Of a stretch of DNA of 64,000 bases, positions 26,721-34,881 are shown piece by piece. The notes under the pieces were generated by a model. It saw nothing but the letters and a program-made list of their open reading frames with translations. It was not told the DNA's origin and did no database searches. The position numbers and the translations under genes were made by a program. This stretch comes from Prochlorococcus sp. AG-355-P16. GTDB taxonomy: Bacteria; Cyanobacteriota; Cyanobacteriia; PCC-6307; Cyanobiaceae. Within the stretch, counting starts at the first letter, position 1, and the number at the start of each line of letters is the position of its first letter. Where the stretch lies: assembly GCA_003278525.1 (NCBI GenBank), contig QCEQ01000001.1, positions 1 through 64,000 of the forward strand. Reading direction: 5' to 3'.

Positions 26721-28088
26721 ATGTCAAATTTAAAAATATTATTTTTAGATATTTATAAAAATGAAAGTTTTAGAATAAATAAAGATGTAAATGGTGGATT
26801 TGGCACGGGTAATAATTATGTTGGTGGTCTTTTTACTAAACTATTAGCTAAGTACCAAAAAGAATCAATATTCTGGCCTCCTATATATTTCGCTTCAACA
26901 ATGGGCGTTGCTGAAAGCTTTAAGCATGATTGTAAATACACCACTAATTTAGAAGATGCTAACAATAATTTTGATATTTTTATCCTAAGCAGCTCTATTG
27001 TTGCTTGTGAAACAGAGATAAAAGCTATTCGAATTTTAAAGGATTTAAGAGTACCTATATTAGTAATTGGTCCTTTTGCATCAACCTGTCCAGAAAAATA
27101 TATAAAAAATGGAGCAAATGTTTTAATTGGTGAACCTGATACTGCTTTGCTTACTAATCCAAAAATACTCAATGAATTGAAAACAGAAGGTGATGTTATT
27201 CACCCATCAAATATTCCAGCATCAATTGAGGATTTACCTCTCCCAAGCTGGGCAGAAATATTCAAACACAAAAAATGTGTAATGGGCTTTTTAGGTTCTG
27301 GTAATAGTTTACCAATTTATGCAAGCAGAGGTTGTCCTTATTCATGTTTTAATTACTGCACATATCCATTACAACAAGGCAGAAATTTAAGGAATGAGTC
27401 TATTAAAAGATTAGTTGATCAAATAGAGTTTTATATTAGGGATTTAAAAGTGAAGAGCTTTCTTTTTAGGGATCCAGTTTTTACAATCAATAGAAAAAGA
27501 GTAATAGATATATGTAAAGAAATTATTAGGCGAAAAATTAAAATTGTTTGGGGAGCTGAGCTTCATTTAAAAGATGTCGATTATGAGTTGGCGAGTATAA
27601 TGTCTAAAGCAGGGCTAAGGATAGTTTTTGTAGGGATTGAATCAATTAATCCTGAATCTATTAAAAAAACAAAAAGACAAAATGCTCCAATAGATAAACA
27701 ACTTAGTTCAATTAAAATTTTAGAAAGGAATGGTATATCTGTTAAAGCCATGTTTATTTTTGGCTTTCCAGGAGACAATTTAAATAATGCGTTAAAAACT
27801 ATTAAATATGCTCTTAGATTACCTATTACTTACCTTCAATTTAGCGTTTTTACTCCTTATCCTGGCACACCAATATTTTCAGAATACAAAAATAAAATTA
27901 CAGCTAAAAATTATGAACAATATACGCAATGGGATTTAGTATTTAATCATGAAAATTTAAATAATTTTGACATCAAATATCTCTTGAATAAATCTTACAA
28001 AGATTTTTATTCTTCATTATTAAGATTGTTAAAAATATTTTATAGAATTACCAAAATTGAGATGAGAAAGAAATTTGGCTTATTCTAA
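26721..28088 (+). CDS. B12-binding-type radical SAM protein
   Basis: 455 residues. The N-terminal part (1-150) resembles a cobalamin-binding Rossmann domain (ILVIGPFASTCPEKYIKNGA). Residues about 190-430 are a radical SAM core with RGCPYSCFNYCTYPLQQGR. The cluster cysteines are spaced CxxxCxxxC, one residue longer in the second gap than the usual CxxxCxxC. SAM-side motifs (GAELHLKD, FVGIESINPESI, FIFGFPGD) are in order. The substrate is likely a lipid or sugar in the adjacent glycan cluster (inference). Confidence 0.85.
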   Translation: MSNLKILFLDIYKNESFRINKDVNGGFGTGNNYVGGLFTKLLAKYQKESIFWPPIYFASTMGVAESFKHDCKYTTNLEDANNNFDIFILSSSIVACETEIKAIRILKDLRVPILVIGPFASTCPEKYIKNGANVLIGEPDTALLTNPKILNELKTEGDVIHPSNIPASIEDLPLPSWAEIFKHKKCVMGFLGSGNSLPIYASRGCPYSCFNYCTYPLQQGRNLRNESIKRLVDQIEFYIRDLKVKSFLFRDPVFTINRKRVIDICKEIIRRKIKIVWGAELHLKDVDYELASIMSKAGLRIVFVGIESINPESIKKTKRQNAPIDKQLSSIKILERNGISVKAMFIFGFPGDNLNNALKTIKYALRLPITYLQFSVFTPYPGTPIFSEYKNKITAKNYEQYTQWDLVFNHENLNNFDIKYLLNKSYKDFYSSLLRLLKIFYRITKIEMRKKFGLF

Positions 28089-28911
28089 AAAGAAAGAAAT
28101 AATTTTAATTGGAGAAACTGGGCTATTATCCAGATCATTTAAAAATTCCTTCATAAAGCAAAAAATACCATTTCAGGTTATTAAAATTTCCAGAAAAAAT
28201 AATATTAAAAATAGAGAAGAACTTTATAAAATACTTAAAAAGAATCTTAAAAATAAAACGTCCTATATTTTAATTAATTGTTTAGCATCCTTAAAACCGA
28301 AAAATAAATCTGATTTTTATATCAATGAAAATCTTCCAAAAGATTTATTATTATATCCTTCGGAAGGTAAATCTTTCTTAATTCAATTTAGTACTAATAA
28401 TGTTTTAGTAAATCAAGTAAAAGATCTTTACACAATTCAGAAAAAAAAATCAGAAGAAAATATATTTGAAATTAGAAATTCAAGATACAAATTAATAAGA
28501 TTACCTTTTTTATTGCCAAATAATAATTTCAATAGAAATTACATGCCAAAGCAATTCAAATTACTTTTGAGATTTATTGATTTACCTTTAATTTCTTTTA
28601 TTCCACCATCCAGAAATATCTATCGACCTATAAATGTCCAAGAAATTGTTGATTTTACTCTTTCAAGTATTAGTACAGATAAAAATAATAATAAAAATGA
28701 GATAATAAGCATTAACGGTAAAAAAGAAATGAATCTACTAGATATCTCTAAGTTGTTGTTATCAAAAAATCAGAAACGAAAAAAAAATATTTTTCTTTCA
28801 ATACCTTTTCCTTGGATAATTCTAGATTACTTTCTATATAAATTTCCTTTTTTATTAAATATATTTAAAAGAAACACAATATTACAACAACTACTTCTCA
28901 TCAAAAGATAA
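28075..28911 (+). CDS. SDR-like / RmlD-type NAD-dependent protein
   Basis: 278 residues starting at a TTG that overlaps the radical SAM gene by 14 bases. IILIGETGLLSRSF is a GxxGxxx dinucleotide strand. A YTIQK run stands where the extended SDR YxxxK lies, and RLPFLLPNNNF and IYRPINVQEIVDF follow as in dTDP-4-dehydrorhamnose reductases and epimerases. The catalytic assignment is uncertain, so a nucleotide-sugar reductase role is inferred from fold and context. Confidence 0.65.
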   Translation: MAYSKKKEIILIGETGLLSRSFKNSFIKQKIPFQVIKISRKNNIKNREELYKILKKNLKNKTSYILINCLASLKPKNKSDFYINENLPKDLLLYPSEGKSFLIQFSTNNVLVNQVKDLYTIQKKKSEENIFEIRNSRYKLIRLPFLLPNNNFNRNYMPKQFKLLLRFIDLPLISFIPPSRNIYRPINVQEIVDFTLSSISTDKNNNKNEIISINGKKEMNLLDISKLLLSKNQKRKKNIFLSIPFPWIILDYFLYKFPFLLNIFKRNTILQQLLLIKR

Positions 28912-28927
28912 AAATAATTAAACTTCT

Positions 28928-29071
28928 TTAGCTAAACCAACCTTTTTTCTTTTCTTTAACTTTTGGTGAAGTCTGAATGTTAGGCTCTTCGTCTACTCTA
29001 CCTTTGATAATCATTAAGGGAACTATTGCCCAAAGTGCTAAAAATAATATCCAGAAAAGATAAATGTTCAT
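28928..29071 (-). CDS. Small membrane protein, 47 aa
   Basis: ATG at 29071; one helix (IYLFWILFLALWAIVPLMII), then a charged tail with KVKEKKKGWFS. The ending and topology look like conserved Prochlorococcus micro-proteins. Function unknown. Confidence 0.55.
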   Translation of the reverse strand: MNIYLFWILFLALWAIVPLMIIKGRVDEEPNIQTSPKVKEKKKGWFS

Positions 29072-29414
29072 ACTATCAGGAATCAATAAAATCATTTTAA
29101 AATCAATTAAATATGATTCGTGAGTTTCTTTTTAAAGTTCCAATTTAGATGTATAATCAAAAATTTATTTCTAATGAAAATTTTAATAAAAATATCTAAT
29201 AAATTTTATTTAAAGAATTAGGTTTCATAAAAAATTATAAAAGTTAAAAATTTGAAGTTTTATTAGGTAATTAAAATAATCGCACTCAACAAAACAACTG
29301 CTTTGCTTCAGGATGTGTAGAGTGCTCACTATGATGACACGATAAAATTTTTTCCGTGAATATTTTAAATCATACTTTTGAATATCTAAAATAAATTTAA
29401 AAATTAATAGATAT
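29072..29414. other. Non-coding stretch holding one copy of a repeated stem-loop
   Basis: No gene is supportable. The only notable content is the stem-loop at 29282-29325, whose loop recurs at 52.7 kb. Confidence 0.45.
29282..29325 (+). ncRNA. Stem-loop with conserved loop, copy 1
   Basis: GCACTC (29282-29287) pairs with GAGTGC (29320-29325). The loop contains ACTGCTTTGCTTCAGGA, nearly identical to the loop of the element at 52709-52751 (one base different). The closing stem there has different bases but also pairs. This looks like a small structured RNA or DNA hairpin element present twice. Confidence 0.4.
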
Positions 29415-29570
29415 ATGAAAAAATGTGATTTATGTCATAAGCCAGATAAAACTCATTACAGAGTTAAATCCATAATTCATACGAACTGGATTTTTAGTTG
29501 TAAAGATTGTTGGAACCTAATTTCTACACATAAAAATTATTCCTATGGTGGAACTAGAAAGTCAAAATAA
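29415..29570 (+). CDS. Small two-CxxC zinc-ribbon-like protein, 51 aa
   Basis: ATG at 29415. KKCDLCHKPDKTHYRVKS near the start and SCKDCWNLI later: two CxxC knuckles about 25 residues apart, fitting a zinc ribbon. Basic overall, so nucleic-acid or ribosome contact is possible. Confidence 0.65.
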   Translation: MKKCDLCHKPDKTHYRVKSIIHTNWIFSCKDCWNLISTHKNYSYGGTRKSK

Positions 29571-29602
29571 ATTGATTTTATTAGAAAGAAAATTTTAATT
29601 TT

Positions 29603-30079
29603 CTAAAAAAAATCGTTAATTTCTTTTTTTATAGATTTATATTCTAAATTAATTCCTTTTATAAATTCATCTACTTCTTTTTTAGTATTCTTATATTCAT
29701 TTATTTTCTGTTTGGTTTTCTCATAGAAAAGCGATTCAAATTTTCCTGGACTTATCTCCTCTATCCAATATCCTGCTAAACAATAAATTTGGTTTGGAAT
29801 AAAAGTAATAATAAATAATTTTTTGGAATTTTTATATTGATCAATTATCTTATTAGCTAAAGTGCCTTTAGTTTTTTTAGTCCCAAATAGGGCAATATCT
29901 TTTGCTAAAGGCCTAAAATTCTTAGATAAATTCTTATTTTTTTCTACTGTATTTCTAGAAATTATTTTCTCTAAAGAATAACAATAATCCAAAAAATTAG
30001 TATTTTCTTTTCTGGAGGGATATATAGTTATGAGGGAACTTAAAATTAAAAAAGAAGTGAAAAGAAATTTTTTAAACAT
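29603..30079 (-). CDS. Secreted hypothetical protein, 158 aa
   Basis: An N-terminal signal-like segment (FKKFLFTSFLILSSLITIYP), then a lysine-rich helical domain with two Cys (DYCYSLEK and IYCLAG). Likely periplasmic. No family recognised. Confidence 0.6.
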   Translation of the reverse strand: MFKKFLFTSFLILSSLITIYPSRKENTNFLDYCYSLEKIISRNTVEKNKNLSKNFRPLAKDIALFGTKKTKGTLANKIIDQYKNSKKLFIITFIPNQIYCLAGYWIEEISPGKFESLFYEKTKQKINEYKNTKKEVDEFIKGINLEYKSIKKEINDFF

Positions 30080-30276
30080 TTATTTTAATTAGATTTGTTA
30101 TTTCATAAATATAAAAAGACAATTCATAAATTACTATTAATTACCTTAATAAGATTCATATTAATTAAAAAGCTTTCTATTAATTTAGCTAAACCTTTTT
30201 GAAAAAAATTTAAAATTATTTCAGACTAATTAAGTATTTATCAAACGCATAAAACTTTTTTCTTATAATAAAAATT

Positions 30277-30657
30277 ATGAAAAATTCTTTTTTGAAAAAT
30301 AAAAGGATCAAATCTTTTTTAGATTTTTTTTCAAGAGTATCAATTTCAGCAATATTTATCTCAGCCATACCCGGCAAAATAAATAATTTTGAAAGAACAG
30401 TTGAATATATTTCTTCAAAAGGTATTCCTGAACCAATTTCATCTATCCTTCTAGTGGGAGCCATTATATGCCTTATCTTGGGTTCTGGATTTTTTATATT
30501 TGGAGAAAATCAAAAAATTGGTTCAGTTTTTTTATTACTATTTCTTATCCCAACAACAATAATTTTTCATGTATTCCCTTTTCATCAAAGAGCAGTATTT
30601 ATGAATCTCGGATTAATAGGTGGATTAATTATTGCTGCAATAAGGGAACCAAAATAA
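30277..30657 (+). CDS. DoxX-family membrane protein
   Basis: 126 residues, four helices, with FSRVSISAIFISAIPGKINN and the later FHVFPFHQRAVFMNLGLIGG segment typical of DoxX/SURF4-type proteins. ATG at 30277. A second DoxX homologue is cut by the left edge of the window. Function unknown. Confidence 0.8.
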   Translation: MKNSFLKNKRIKSFLDFFSRVSISAIFISAIPGKINNFERTVEYISSKGIPEPISSILLVGAIICLILGSGFFIFGENQKIGSVFLLLFLIPTTIIFHVFPFHQRAVFMNLGLIGGLIIAAIREPK

Positions 30658-30682
30658 ATAACTTAATAAACCTAAATTTTTT

Positions 30683-30877
30683 TCATTTTTTCTCTCTTAG
30701 TTCTGGGAAGCAACTCGAAATATGAATTAATTCATAAACCTCTTTGCTATCGTATTTTTTGTTAGGGATTCCACTTCCTAACTCTATTCCTCTCTCTTTC
30801 ATCTTCTTTAATATCAATTCTTGTCTTTGCGTACTTGACATAGACTTAAATTTTTTAATTCGTTCTTCTTTATTCAC
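30683..30877 (-). CDS. Small hypothetical protein, 64 aa
   Basis: ATG at 30877. Highly charged and helical (KEERIKKFKSMSSTQRQELI), ending HISSCFPELREKK. Convergent with the DoxX gene. No family. Confidence 0.6.
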   Translation of the reverse strand: MNKEERIKKFKSMSSTQRQELILKKMKERGIELGSGIPNKKYDSKEVYELIHISSCFPELREKK

Positions 30878-30920
30878 TAGATCTTAATTAATTTAAAATT
30901 TATTTTTAAGGGTTTATCAA

Positions 30921-31043
30921 TTAGCGATTCATTAAATAAGTAAGAAATCCAGTAAATGTGAGTAATTTAAATCCAATAAAGAAAGGCAAATATTTTTTGA
31001 CCTTTTTGCCAACGGGCAATAATTTGTTTAATGAATTGATCAT
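30921..31043 (-). CDS. Small membrane protein, 40 aa
   Basis: ATG at 31043. A basic start (NKLLPVGKKVKKY), then one helix (LPFFIGFKLLTFTGFLTYLM). Upstream of the 30683 gene on the same strand, possibly in one transcript. Confidence 0.5.
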   Translation of the reverse strand: MINSLNKLLPVGKKVKKYLPFFIGFKLLTFTGFLTYLMNR

Positions 31044-31161
31044 TGTTTACATTAAAATCTAATTCTTTCAAACATCCTAACAAATTTTTTTTTTATCATT
31101 CCATTTTGATTTGCACATTTTAAACAGTAGATTTAAAATAGAATGTTTACGTCCTTTTTTT

Positions 31162-31548
31162 ATGAATGATAAAGAAACAATTATTTCATTATTAAATGAG
31201 TTTGCCAATCCAAAAAAAATGGCCTCATTTTTTGTTAATAATGCGACTCCCGACTTCTTATTCATAAGACCCAGTGGTAATCCTATAGATGCAAAAGGGT
31301 TCGAACAAATGATTACTGGTGATATAGTTCAAGAAAAGGCAGAAATAACAAACATTCACCGATTAGAATTTTTAAGCGAAACTATAGTATTGTGCATTTT
31401 TACGCTTGGTTCAAAATTTACTTATAAAGGGACACCTAATGATGACTTACCAACAGTTACGTCAATTTTTAAAAAAGTAAATAATATTTGGAAAATTCAC
31501 TGGATGCAAAGATCTACAGGAAATTCGGATTTATCTTTATGGGACTAG
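31162..31548 (+). CDS. NTF2/SnoaL-like protein
   Basis: 128 residues from the ATG at 31162. A helical start (KETIISLLNEFANPKKMASFF), then curved-sheet strands ending NNIWKIHWMQRS, the layout of NTF2-like (SnoaL/DUF4440-type) cone-shaped folds. It may bind a small molecule or act as an accessory subunit. The frame is open to 31111, but the ATG with no upstream hydrophobic residues is preferred. Confidence 0.65.
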   Translation: MNDKETIISLLNEFANPKKMASFFVNNATPDFLFIRPSGNPIDAKGFEQMITGDIVQEKAEITNIHRLEFLSETIVLCIFTLGSKFTYKGTPNDDLPTVTSIFKKVNNIWKIHWMQRSTGNSDLSLWD

Positions 31549-31628
31549 CAAAGTTAATAGCTCTTTTAATGGTTCTACTAATTGTAGGTAGTTCTTTTAT
31601 TAGTTTAATTTTTTATTTTATAAAGTAA
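31539..31628 (+). CDS. Tiny membrane peptide, 29 aa, overlapping the NTF2-like gene
   Basis: An ATG at 31539 inside the last codons of the preceding gene opens 29 residues, almost all one helix (LIALLMVLLIVGSSFISLIF). The overlap implies coupled translation if real. Confidence 0.4.
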   Translation: MGLAKLIALLMVLLIVGSSFISLIFYFIK

Positions 31629-32139
31629 ATGAATTAAATAAAGAATACCCAGTAATTATTTCTTTTTTTAGAAAAAATTGCTTCTTTTATTGAGTTAATT
31701 GATTTTCAGGTAAAAATAAAAACTTTAGACAGGCTAACCCCTATATCTAATGCTAATAAAGCAATTAATAACTTACTCATTTTTTAGAACTCTCAACTAT
31801 TTTCTTGTAGAGTTCTTCAGAAATAGGTTGCATAGCCTTAAAAAATCTAATTACAAATTAGTTATTCTAAAAATAATTTCTCGTTACTAAATATACGAAT
31901 ATATAAGTTTTTAAATAGGTAAAAAATATATCTACAATAAGTTTTTCTTATAACGCATTAATAAGTACTGAATTCAAAAACTTCAACAAATATCCTAACT
32001 TTTATAAAAAAGAAATTAGAAACTTTATTTCAAGTAAATAGAGCCTCTATAAGTAAGCTTTATAACCTTTTCTTCTTGTTTTCTGCAATATACGAATGAC
32101 TTCCCATTGAAATACATGTTTACCATGATGCAGCTCCTA

Positions 32140-32230
32140 AACTTGCTCAAGTCCCCGTCCTATGGCTTGAGTCGTACTGCGGTCTATCAGATGGTAGATC
32201 GGACGATTTTGTAGTATATACTACAATCCA
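32140..32230 (+). ncRNA. Candidate structured RNA, three hairpins
   Basis: Within non-coding DNA, GC rises well above background. CTCAAG pairs with CTTGAG (32149-32181). CGGTCTA pairs with TAGATCG around TCAGATGG. TTGTAGTATATACTACAA at 32209-32226 is a perfect 18-base palindrome. No tRNA-like T-arm is present. The strand is uncertain. Confidence 0.35.
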
Positions 32231-32731
32231 TTTATAAAGTATTTATACTTAGATGTCAACAATTAAGAGAAGCTAAACTTCAATTTATAATTATATTCTG
32301 CTCTCAGAAACTCCCTAAAAAGAATATAGAACATATAACTACGAGTAACTCCCATAAAAACTGAAACAAATGCTAGAACTACACGGATAGGGCAATGTGG
32401 AAATCCCATTATTTATTTTCCAATATAAATTTCAATTCAGCCTCTGCATTAAGAATATCGATTCTTCTTTTAAGTAATTTAAAAAATTTAATTATTTTTT
32501 TCAAAATTAAATCTTCTTTAGGCATCAACAATAATATTATTCTAAGAATGAATATATCAATGGGCAAAAATGCTGAATCTATTGATATAACAAAGTTTTG
32601 TAGCAGTATTATACAATAATTAACAAGAACAGATGCTCACATACTCTTGTTCAATTAACCAACAAAGTCTTATTCAGAATCAAATATAATAATCTGTGAT
32701 CTAGTTACCTTGCAGTGCTATTTTTCTTTTG

Positions 32732-32784
32732 CTAAAAAAATCGAGCGGGCTAAATTCCAATGCTCCACGAGGATTTAGACCGCT
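32732..32784 (-). terminator. Strong minus-strand terminator
   Basis: AGCGG plus CTAAAT..CC (32744-32758) pairs with GGATTTAG plus CCGCT (32771-32784), about 13 pairs with one mismatch and one bulge. On the minus strand it is followed by CGATTTTTTTAG. No minus-strand gene lies upstream for several hundred bases, so it may end an unannotated RNA. Confidence 0.55.
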
Positions 32785-32928
32785 GCCTAAAGCCTGAGAA
32801 TGCAAAATTTTCTAAAATAATATTCAACTATGCTTAATAAGGTAAATATCTTGATTACTTAATAAATTTATTTTGTATATTGCTATTACAAAAATTATGA
32901 GTTTATTTAAACTAGTTACTAAATCCTC

Positions 32929-33048
32929 GTGGAAAAAGCTTTAGTAAATTTTTTTTACTGGTTACTAATAAGATCCGCCGAATCTCATTATGGAGAATCA
33001 TTTGTATCTGTAGAAGTTCCATCTAATTCAATCAAAAGTTTTTCTTGA
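32929..33048 (+). CDS. MEK-YW micro-protein, copy 1
   Basis: 39 residues from a GTG at 32929: MEKALVNFFYWLLIRSAESH then YGESFVSVEVP. It matches the 35-residue product at 35219 (MEKSFLNFIYWILLKSAESY, YGDSLKTEVP), so both are real members of one family. An amphipathic helix with a conserved SAESxYGxS ending. Confidence 0.6.
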   Translation: MEKALVNFFYWLLIRSAESHYGESFVSVEVPSNSIKSFS

Positions 33049-33193
33049 TTTCAAAAAGTTTTTAATATTTAAATTCTTTGCTTTCTTAACATTGAATAAC
33101 TATTTTGACCTATGTTGGTTAATTATCTCTATTGCAAAAAAAGATAAGGTTGTTAATCTTGCACTTAAAGAAGAAACTTAATTTCTTAAACTG

Positions 33194-33403
33194 ATGAAAT
33201 TTGATTATTTAAATTTCAACGAAGATGATAGCCTCATGTCAATAGAAGATTTAAGGGCTTTACGTCTTCGAAAAAAGAAAATTGAAAGTGATAAGAAAGC
33301 TAGGAAGTATATCCTTGATATAAATCAAAGATATAGAAAAATGAGTAACCGCAAAAGTAATAACTTTTTAAGAAATATGAATCCTTTTAAAAAAGCCGCA
33401 TAA
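33194..33403 (+). CDS. Small basic hypothetical protein, 69 aa
   Basis: ATG at 33194. An acidic start (DYLNFNEDDSLMSIEDLRAL), then a very basic helical region (RLRKKKIESDKKARKYILDI) and NPFKKAA at the end. Possibly nucleic-acid binding. Unknown family. Confidence 0.6.
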   Translation: MKFDYLNFNEDDSLMSIEDLRALRLRKKKIESDKKARKYILDINQRYRKMSNRKSNNFLRNMNPFKKAA

Positions 33404-33838
33404 ATTGTCAATCTTGATTTTGTTTATTTGTCTAAATTTGCAACTTTCAGAGTAAGATTTAATGGTGTTTCTTTGGAAGAGTTTCACCAAGAGGGGGCAA
33501 CTTTTGGCCCCTTCTTTGCGGAGATAATTTTTAGTTGAAAATCGTTCTAAAATAAAAGTGATACTTTCCTAGAAGGCGAAAGTATGTAAATCTTTTGTCT
33601 AAAGTTTTTTATTACCACTTAATGAAAACCCTATATCTTCAACTAAATCCTCTTGTTAAAAAACAAAAGTTTTAGCTAATGAACCATATTCCTAAATTTA
33701 TAGAATTTTTTCAGCAATTATAAAATTTTTCATTTGCGATTTTTAATGGCTTCACCTACAAGTTGGCAATTCTACAAAGAAGTTGAAACTAAGATTTTAT
33801 GGGTGAATATTTGTGCCCAAGATTTATAAGGAGTAGCT
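33404..33838. other. Mostly non-coding stretch
   Basis: Contains the GC-rich hairpin at 33489-33516 and a doubtful 27-codon frame (33746-33829, MASPTSWQFYKEVETK). Nothing else stands out. Confidence 0.4.
33489..33516 (+). ncRNA. GC-rich hairpin, candidate sRNA 3' end
   Basis: AAGAGGGGGC pairs with GCCCCTTCTT (10 pairs, one G-U) around AACTTTTG. It is very GC-rich for this genome. A weaker hairpin (CTTTGG/CCAAGAG) precedes it at about 33471-33493 and would compete with it. Together they suggest a short structured RNA. Confidence 0.4.
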
Positions 33839-33949
33839 ATTTCGATCAATAAATGGTGGAAGACAAGATATCCAGCATACAAAATTAGAATAGTTTTTAA
33901 AAAAGAATTTAAACTAGTAAAAATGCAAGCTGAGAAAAAGGATCAATAA
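33839..33949 (+). CDS. Possible small basic protein with non-canonical start
   Basis: An open frame encodes ISINKWWKTRYPAYKIRIVF and a basic tail. AAGGAG lies 6 bases before an ATT, the only start-like codon in position. A similar stretch with the same AAGGAGTAGCT and a W..K..YP pattern occurs at about 35527-35572, but stops quickly. Uncertain. Confidence 0.3.
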   Translation: MSINKWWKTRYPAYKIRIVFKKEFKLVKMQAEKKDQ

Positions 33950-34025
33950 AATTATTATTTGGTAAATATTGATGCTGAATATTTAATTTTTGCAGCTATT
34001 ATTAAATTATTTAATTAAGAAACAA

Positions 34026-34181
34026 ATGAACTCTGCATTTGCAAAAGTCTCAAATTTGAAGGTTAACAGGGCTTCTAAAATAGCTATTACTCTCACATCA
34101 TCAACTTTCTTTTTATATGCCTTGGGTCAAGCCCCAATTTTTAAAAATATTCTTGCAGGTGCCTTCTCTTGCTCTGGATAA
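34026..34181 (+). CDS. Small membrane-associated protein, 51 aa
   Basis: ATG at 34026. A basic N-terminus (FAKVSNLKVNRASKIA), one helix (ITLTSSTFFLYALGQA), ending AFSCSG. Directly upstream of the first leader element. No family recognised. Confidence 0.5.
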   Translation: MNSAFAKVSNLKVNRASKIAITLTSSTFFLYALGQAPIFKNILAGAFSCSG

Positions 34182-34220
34182 ATAAAATACTTTTTTTTTA
34201 AGAGAAGCTAAAATAGACAG

Positions 34221-34266
34221 TGATTGACAGTCGATCTAAACTTAGAGGGATGAACCCCTCTTTTTT
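34221..34266 (+). promoter_or_regulatory. Leader element copy A (motif plus hairpin plus U-run)
   Basis: TGATTGACAGTCGATCTAAA is followed by AGAGGG-ATGAAC-CCCTCT, a perfect 6-bp hairpin, then TTTTTT and an ATG two bases later. Related copies are at 37370, 36848 and 48405, each ending in a U-run immediately before or within three bases of a start codon. It may combine a promoter (TAAACT as -10) with a 5' mRNA hairpin, or be an attenuator. Confidence 0.6.
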
Positions 34267-34267
34267 A

Positions 34268-34327
34268 ATGTTTAATAGATTTATTTATGAAAAGATAATG
34301 ACTCTTCTTATTTCTCTTTTCTGCTAA
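34268..34327 (+). CDS. Possible 19-residue leader peptide
   Basis: An ATG directly after the leader hairpin opens MFNRFIYEKIMTLLISLFC and stops as TAATG overlapping the next gene. The copy-B leader is also followed by a 19-residue frame (37418-37477), though its sequence differs. It could couple translation; it could also be chance. Confidence 0.3.
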   Translation: MFNRFIYEKIMTLLISLFC

Positions 34328-34443
34328 TGAATATTTCCCCGCACCTATTAATTGATGCTGTGATATTAAGCGCTGCCCTTACGATAACTTTTGTATTAAG
34401 AGCAAAAGGTAATGCTGCAAGAGAAGAAAAAGAAAATAGATGA
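34327..34443 (+). CDS. Tiny membrane protein, 38 aa
   Basis: ATG at 34327. One helix (LLIDAVILSAALTITFVL), then a charged tail RAKGNAAREEKENR. First of three overlapping micro-genes; its stop overlaps the next ATG by 4 bases (ATGA). Confidence 0.55.
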   Translation: MNISPHLLIDAVILSAALTITFVLRAKGNAAREEKENR

Positions 34444-34580
34444 TTATTAAAGAAGAAGAAAAAGAATTTAAAAAACCTAAATTATATAGATTTTGGAACT
34501 TTCTTTTTTATGGAAGTTCCATTGCTATTGGAGTTTTCTTAGTTTATCTATATTCTGCTTATGTCTTTATAAATAAATGA
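34440..34580 (+). CDS. Tiny membrane protein, 46 aa
   Basis: ATG at 34440. A charged cytoplasmic start (IIKEEEKEFKKPKLYRFW), then one helix (FLFYGSSIAIGVFLVYLYSA). ATGA overlaps on both sides show a translationally coupled trio. Confidence 0.55.
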   Translation: MIIKEEEKEFKKPKLYRFWNFLFYGSSIAIGVFLVYLYSAYVFINK

Positions 34581-34672
34581 CCTACATGTACGGCATAGCG
34601 ATTACTTATGGAGTTGTGAGTCTTTTATTGCTTGGTGGGTTTGCATACTTTACTTTTAAAATGAAACGCTAA
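34577..34672 (+). CDS. Tiny membrane protein, 31 aa
   Basis: ATG at 34577. One helix (IAITYGVVSLLLLGGFAYFT) with a basic end FKMKR. Third of the coupled micro-membrane operon behind leader A. Confidence 0.55.
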   Translation: MTYMYGIAITYGVVSLLLLGGFAYFTFKMKR

Positions 34673-34677
34673 TTTCT

Positions 34678-34841
34678 ATGTCCTCTTCAATGAAAGATTT
34701 CTTAGATAAATTTTTTGATTTATGTAGAGAATATCAACAAGAAATTCCACCTCAGAAGATGAACATTTAAATCTTTTCCAATATGCAGACACGGCATCAG
34801 AAGCATGGAAAATTATCAAATCATCAAAAAAGCCAGCCTAG
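34678..34841 (+). pseudogene. Small protein gene broken by one-base frameshift
   Basis: The first frame encodes MSSSMKDFLDKFFDLCREYQ then QEIPP. The rest, SEDEHLNLFQYADTASEAWK to the stop at 34841, is in another frame. One extra base at CCACCT(T)CAG, near 34751, would join them into a single protein of about 54 residues. Both halves look like real coding sequence, so this is a recent break, a sequencing error, or a programmed shift. Confidence 0.65.
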
Positions 34842-34881
34842 AAAACTATAAGCTGACTTGATAACAAATGTAGAAGAATGA

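Larger units (their letters stand above)
31629..32928. other. Long largely non-coding stretch
   Basis: About 1.3 kb in which I support no protein gene. A weak 74-codon frame at 32395-32619 has no ribosome site or recognisable content. The stretch includes a GC-richer hairpin cluster (32140-32230) and a minus-strand terminator (32744-32784). Confidence 0.5.

Noticed and set aside
32395..32619. 74-codon frame in the non-coding stretch
   Set aside because: Starts without a ribosome site and has low-complexity hydrophobic content; no paralogue except a short similar end.
32919..32958. Plus-strand terminator TACTAAA/TTTAGTA plus T8
   Set aside because: It lies inside the start of the MEK-YW gene, where the T-run codes NFFYW; coding explains it.
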